A stretch of DNA of 64,000 nt, taken from contig JAKPGM010000073.1 of assembly GCA_029550865.1 (NCBI GenBank), positions 1-64,000 of the forward strand, in the 5' to 3' direction. Shown here piece by piece: positions 59,738 through 64,000 of this stretch. Positions within the stretch are counted from its first letter, which is position 1. Each line of letters starts with the position of its first letter. The DNA comes from Bacteroidota bacterium (GTDB lineage Bacteria > Bacteroidota > Bacteroidia > Bacteroidales > DTGW01). Position numbers and translations under genes: made by a program. Under the pieces are notes generated by a model. It searched no databases. It saw only the letters and a list, made by a program, of their open reading frames with translations, and was not told the DNA's origin.

Positions 59738-61501
59738 TTATGGAATTCCAGCTTTTTCAAGCTCTTGCGCTCGGGTTAGCGGTATTTTCTTATTATCGTA
59801 ATAGGATACAATAAACGCTTCTTTAAAACCGGCTTTTTTAACAATTTGAAGCGAACTATCGGCCGCTTTATAGTCTGAGAACACGCCAGCATAATATTTT
59901 ATTAATTTTTTATCGTTCAAAAACTCTGCCACAATGGGTTGAATGCCCCCAAAAAATGTCGGGTCTACTTTTTTACTAAAAACACCTAGCTGGATCGTAT
60001 AAATAACGCCGGCTGGAAAATTTAATTGTTCGGGAATGGGATTTTCAGCCGAATAAACTGGTTGGTCGCTAATAACGAATTGATTGATGCGGCTTTGCAT
60101 GGAAACGGTATCGTTGTTTGTAGCTTTCTGATTATTGCTGGAGATAAGTTTTGCATAAATGCCATTTACCTCATTTTGTCGGTTTTTGATTTCATTGTCA
60201 TTTTTTTTCCATTGAGCATAAAGCGCTTTGCGGTTATCATCGTTGGGCATAACGTCGAGTTTTTCGCGCAACATAAGGTTATGGATTTGCAAAGAGTCTA
60301 TGGTTCTTTGTAATACTAATGCATTTTTAATTTGTATCATACGTTCATCGACATTCGATCCCATTGCTATATCTTTTCTTGTAATTTTTGTGGCAGTTGT
60401 AACGGAAGCAATGGTTGGGGCAGCAAACTTGTTTCTAAAGAAACAGCAGTCAAGAAGGTCGTCCCTATTTGTGGAAACTGGTAGTGAGGTATTGTAAGTT
60501 AGCTGATAAAGCGTTACAACTGAAAACCGAGAAGCTCGGTCGGAAACCAGGAAGGCGGCTGTGCTGTCGCCGGGAATAAATACATAGTCGTTCCAGGGTG
60601 TGTTCATGGGGAATGATAGGGGCTGTGCTGTACCAACAGGTCGTCCAGAATTATCCAGTTTACAACGGTATAGGTCATAGCCTCCTAATCCTGTTGGTCG
60701 GTTTGAGGCAAAATAGAGTAGTTGTTGAACCGGGTCGTACACAGGCAAAATTTCATCATTTTCTGTATTTATTTTCGCATCGAGTTCTTCAATTCGTATA
60801 CGCCTGGTTTTAATGTCCATTACTTGCCTGAATATATTAAAGTTGCCCTGCTTCCCGGGTGCTGAAAAATAAACCATCTTGATTGAATCGTTGGATTTTT
60901 GATTGACGACAATTCCTGTGTAAATTTGTTGATTGTACTGAACAGGGTATATCTGAAGCTGTGAGAACTTTTGCAGATGGTACATCATGCTGTCGTAGGG
61001 GAAGGAAGCGTTTACTTTTCCTAACAAGGGTTCAGGTTTTTTAATACGCTCAATGCGGCTATCGAATTGAGATTCAGCAAGCACGATATCATTACTTTTT
61101 CGAGTTCTTGAGTTCATGCTGCTACGTGCTGCGGTAAAAGCCATTCGTGCGTCATCCCATCGGAACTGCCTGAAATAGGATAGTCCAAGATAGTAGTATC
61201 CTTCGGCCATAGGATATTGATTAAGTGAACTTTTGAGCAATTCTATGGCTACATCGATTTCCTGGTTGAGCTCTATTAAACAGGCTGCGTAATAATAACG
61301 GAAAAGTGGATCCTCGGGGAAGCGAGCCATAAGCCTTCGAAATTGTTCGGCCGATATATCATATTGCATATTTTCAAATAGCTCGATAGCTTTTATTGCC
61401 TGCTGGGAGAGTGTACGCTGGCATTTGCCACTCAGCGCCAGTGCGGCAAATCCAATTACAAAAATTATGTAAATCCACTTCGTTCTTAGCAAAAAAAACA
61501 T
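59738..61501 (-). CDS. TPR / PD40-repeat protein with C-terminal SPOR-like region
   Basis: N-terminal TPRs, LLYFASNRPTGLGGYDLYRCKLD PD40 motif, C-terminal YTIQLGVFSKKVDP...YYAGVFSDYKAADSSL. Confidence 0.75.
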   Translation of the reverse strand: MFFLLRTKWIYIIFVIGFAALALSGKCQRTLSQQAIKAIELFENMQYDISAEQFRRLMARFPEDPLFRYYYAACLIELNQEIDVAIELLKSSLNQYPMAEGYYYLGLSYFRQFRWDDARMAFTAARSSMNSRTRKSNDIVLAESQFDSRIERIKKPEPLLGKVNASFPYDSMMYHLQKFSQLQIYPVQYNQQIYTGIVVNQKSNDSIKMVYFSAPGKQGNFNIFRQVMDIKTRRIRIEELDAKINTENDEILPVYDPVQQLLYFASNRPTGLGGYDLYRCKLDNSGRPVGTAQPLSFPMNTPWNDYVFIPGDSTAAFLVSDRASRFSVVTLYQLTYNTSLPVSTNRDDLLDCCFFRNKFAAPTIASVTTATKITRKDIAMGSNVDERMIQIKNALVLQRTIDSLQIHNLMLREKLDVMPNDDNRKALYAQWKKNDNEIKNRQNEVNGIYAKLISSNNQKATNNDTVSMQSRINQFVISDQPVYSAENPIPEQLNFPAGVIYTIQLGVFSKKVDPTFFGGIQPIVAEFLNDKKLIKYYAGVFSDYKAADSSLQIVKKAGFKEAFIVSYYDNKKIPLTRAQELEKAGIP

Positions 61502-61592
61502 CTGAATGTATATTCTTCAACAATTATTGTCCAATACTGTTTATATTAGTAAAGTAAGTGCAAATATAAACTAAACTCTAAATCATAAAGTT

Positions 61593-62051
61593 ATGGTACA
61601 GGTTGGAAATATGGCTCCCGATATCCTGCTGCCCGATCAGCATGGGAAAACAGTTAGCCTGAAGGATTATGCAGGTAAAAAAATAGTTTTATACTTTTAT
61701 CCAAAAGACGATACCCCTGGATGCACAGCCGAAGCATGCAGCTTCCGGGATAATTATCAAACATTGTTGGATAAGGGATTTGCTATTATTGGTGTAAGTG
61801 CCGATGATATTGAATCGCACCAGAAATTTGCAGAAAAGTATCAGCTGCCCTTCCCCTTGGTGGCCGATACCGAAAAAAAAGTGATAAAAGCCTATGGGGC
61901 ATGGGGCGAAAAAGTGATGTATGGGAAACGTTCAGAGGGTATTCTGCGAAAAACTTTTGTCATTGATGAACAGGGAAAGATAAGCCACATCATTGAGAAG
62001 GTGGATACCCAAAATGCTACCGAACAAATCCTTAAACTTTTTTCTGCTTAA
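61593..62051 (+). CDS. bcp: thioredoxin-dependent thiol peroxidase (Bcp/PrxQ)
   Basis: YFYPKDDTPGCTAEACSFRDNY. Confidence 0.95.
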   Translation: MVQVGNMAPDILLPDQHGKTVSLKDYAGKKIVLYFYPKDDTPGCTAEACSFRDNYQTLLDKGFAIIGVSADDIESHQKFAEKYQLPFPLVADTEKKVIKAYGAWGEKVMYGKRSEGILRKTFVIDEQGKISHIIEKVDTQNATEQILKLFSA

Positions 62052-62071
62052 ATGTTATTTTATTACAGTGG

Positions 62072-62122
62072 GTCCCTTTTGCCTATGAGAGCCTGAGGAG
62101 GTGTCCATTAGGTAAAAGGGAC
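62072..62122. other. long intergenic hairpin (14-bp stem, 23-nt loop)
   Basis: GTCCCTTTTGCCTA...TAGGTAAAAGGGAC, complementary except one G-T. Confidence 0.6.
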
Positions 62123-62185
62123 TTGTTGTTGATAAAAACAAAAGTGAGGTTTATTCCAATTCGATAAAAATACCTTAACTTCGTT

Positions 62186-62330
62186 GGTTGAAACGAGCAT
62201 GTATGGCAGTATTCACAAACGAGTATGAAAATATTTATCAGTTTCGTACTTCCTATGTGTTGAAGGCTCATCACATGCGAGTTCCATCCGACCTTTTAAG
62301 AAAATTTTTTAAAATTATTTTCGGATGAAA
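62186..62330 (+). repeat. dispersed element, copy E
   Basis: GGTTGAAACGAGCATGTATGGCAG...GTTCCATCC then GGATGAAA at 62323. Confidence 0.9.
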
Positions 62331-62383
62331 AATATTACAATCTGGCATAATTGCTGAAGAACAGCTTTAAAGAGAATAAAAAA

Positions 62384-63427
62384 ATGGAAAAAGAACAGGC
62401 TGCTAAAAAAGAGGTTAATAAGGAAAAGCTAAAAGCGTTACAACTTACCATTGATAAAATAGATAAGGATTATGGTAAGGGTACCATCATGTGGATGGGG
62501 GAAAAACCAACCAACGATGTGCCGGTCATTTCATCGGGGAGTATTGGTTTAAATGTGGCATTAGGCATAGGGGGGTATCCACGGGGTAGAGTAATCGAAA
62601 TTTTTGGTCCAGAGTCATCGGGGAAGACCACGTTGGCGATTCATGCGATGGCCGAGGCGCAAAAAGCAGGGGGTATTGCTGCTTTTATTGATGCCGAACA
62701 TGCTTTTGATCGCTCTTATGCTGAAAAATTGGGGGTTGACCTCGAAAACCTGCTCATTTCACAGCCCGACAATGGGGAACAAGCTCTTGAAATTGCCGAT
62801 GCGCTCATTCGTTCAGGTGCAATTGATATCATTGTCATCGACTCGGTTGCTGCACTTACCCCTAAAGCAGAAATTGAGGGCGACATGGGCGATTCAAAGC
62901 TGGGGCTGCAGGCACGCCTGATGTCGCAAGCTCTTCGTAAACTCACTGCCAATATCAACAAAACCAACACCTGCTGCATCTTTATCAACCAACTTCGCGA
63001 AAAAATTGGAGTGATGTTTGGTAACCCCGAAACCACCACCGGTGGAAATGCCCTTAAATTTTATGCTTCGATCCGTCTCGATATTCGAAAAATTCAACAG
63101 ATAAAAGAAGGGGAAGAAATATTGGGTAGCCGTACGCGAGTGAAAATTGTAAAGAACAAGCTGGCACCTCCCTTCAAAAAAGCCGATTTCGATATCATGT
63201 ATGGAGAAGGTATCAGCAAAACAGGGGAAATTGTGGATCTCGGTGTTGAACTCGACATCATCAAAAAGAGTGGATCATGGTTTAGCTATGGCGATACCAA
63301 GCTGGGACAGGGACGCGATGCAGTAAAGGCACTGCTTAAAGATAATCCCGAATTGATGCAAGAGCTGGAAGATAAAATCATGAAGGCACTTCAAACCTCC
63401 GGAAAAAGTATTCTGGTCGATAAATAA
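62384..63427 (+). CDS. recA: recombinase RecA (ORF track start 62351)
   Basis: [50 protein letters not shown]. Confidence 0.98.
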   Translation: MEKEQAAKKEVNKEKLKALQLTIDKIDKDYGKGTIMWMGEKPTNDVPVISSGSIGLNVALGIGGYPRGRVIEIFGPESSGKTTLAIHAMAEAQKAGGIAAFIDAEHAFDRSYAEKLGVDLENLLISQPDNGEQALEIADALIRSGAIDIIVIDSVAALTPKAEIEGDMGDSKLGLQARLMSQALRKLTANINKTNTCCIFINQLREKIGVMFGNPETTTGGNALKFYASIRLDIRKIQQIKEGEEILGSRTRVKIVKNKLAPPFKKADFDIMYGEGISKTGEIVDLGVELDIIKKSGSWFSYGDTKLGQGRDAVKALLKDNPELMQELEDKIMKALQTSGKSILVDK

Positions 63428-63434
63428 AAAATTT

Positions 63435-63464
63435 TTTGTTGTTGAAAAAAGTTCATTACATTTG
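63435..63464 (+). promoter_or_regulatory. promoter (TTTG-N18-TACATTTG) for rpsT
   Basis: TTTG 63435-63438, TACATTTG 63457-63464. Confidence 0.6.
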
Positions 63465-63512
63465 CAACCTCAAAAAATGAACTTAGTAAGTTTTTGAAAA
63501 ACATTTTAACAC

Positions 63513-63764
63513 ATGGCAAATCATAAATCGGCTGAAAAGAGAATACGTCAAACCGAACGTCGCCGTCTGGCTAATCGTTACCATGCAAAAACAGCCCGAA
63601 ACGCTGTAAAACGTTTGCGTAATACTACTAACAAAGAAGAAGCTTTGGCATTATTGCCCAAAGTTACTTCGTTGCTCGACAAGCTTGCTAAACGCAACAT
63701 CATTCATGCTAACAAAGCAGCAAATCTTAAAAGTAGTTTGGCAAAACATGTGAATAGCCTATAA
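63513..63764 (+). CDS. rpsT: 30S ribosomal protein S20
   Basis: [35 protein letters not shown]. Confidence 0.97.
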   Translation: MANHKSAEKRIRQTERRRLANRYHAKTARNAVKRLRNTTNKEEALALLPKVTSLLDKLAKRNIIHANKAANLKSSLAKHVNSL

Positions 63765-63783
63765 AGAAAAAAAAGCAATATGC

Positions 63784-63810
63784 AAAAGCCTTCGTACTGA
63801 AGGCTTTTTT
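63784..63810 (+). terminator. intrinsic terminator after rpsT
   Basis: AAAAGCCTTC-GTACT-GAAGGCTTTTTT. Confidence 0.9.
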
Positions 63811-64000
63811 GTTTTAAATACATGCATGTTTCCTAAGAAAATCTCCCGCGGTGTTGAAAAGGGGGAAGGGGATTGCGCTAAACCATTTTTTTAGCATGTC
63901 CAGAAAATAGGGGGGTGAACTACTTACTTGTCCGGGTAACATTATTAATCTGACTCTGGTTTAGAACTGGGAGGCACAAGTAACCTTGTGAACGAGAGTG

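Overview
This is a 64-kb chromosomal window from a Bacteroidetes (Bacteroidales-like) bacterium. The basis is GldH, RicT/PSP1, BACON-GH5, a TonB-dependent receptor and TAnnTTTG-type promoters. Most of it is ordinary housekeeping: miaA, smpB, coaD, rpsF-rpsR-rplI, mreBCD-mrdA-rodA, panC, manC, cysS, trmB, holB, waaA, pstCAB, aroK, clpS, bcp, recA, rpsT, and three tRNAs (Val-GAC, His-GTG, Ser-GCT). The most interesting locus is a compact, co-directional 11-gene minus-strand block (4.56-18.6 kb). It combines SiaB/SiaC-type partner-switching proteins, a GAF/PAS-SpoIIE phosphatase, a GAF protein, stand-alone CheB, one canonical and one motif-degenerate CheR, a HAMP/GAF/PAS sensor, and a TerB-like/ABCG-type fused transporter, with no CheA, CheW or MCP in view. 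It may be a non-chemotactic signalling-to-export system. The second signal is a family of intergenic elements: about 105 bp with imperfect terminal inverted repeats, in a period of about 132-137 bp bounded by GGATGAAA. Copies sit at four loci, always in the same orientation upstream of the next gene, and one supplies a gene's start codon. A diverged relative appears fused to a different G/C-rich hairpin repeat in a 240-bp tandem array. All family calls come from reading sequence by eye; no searches were run.
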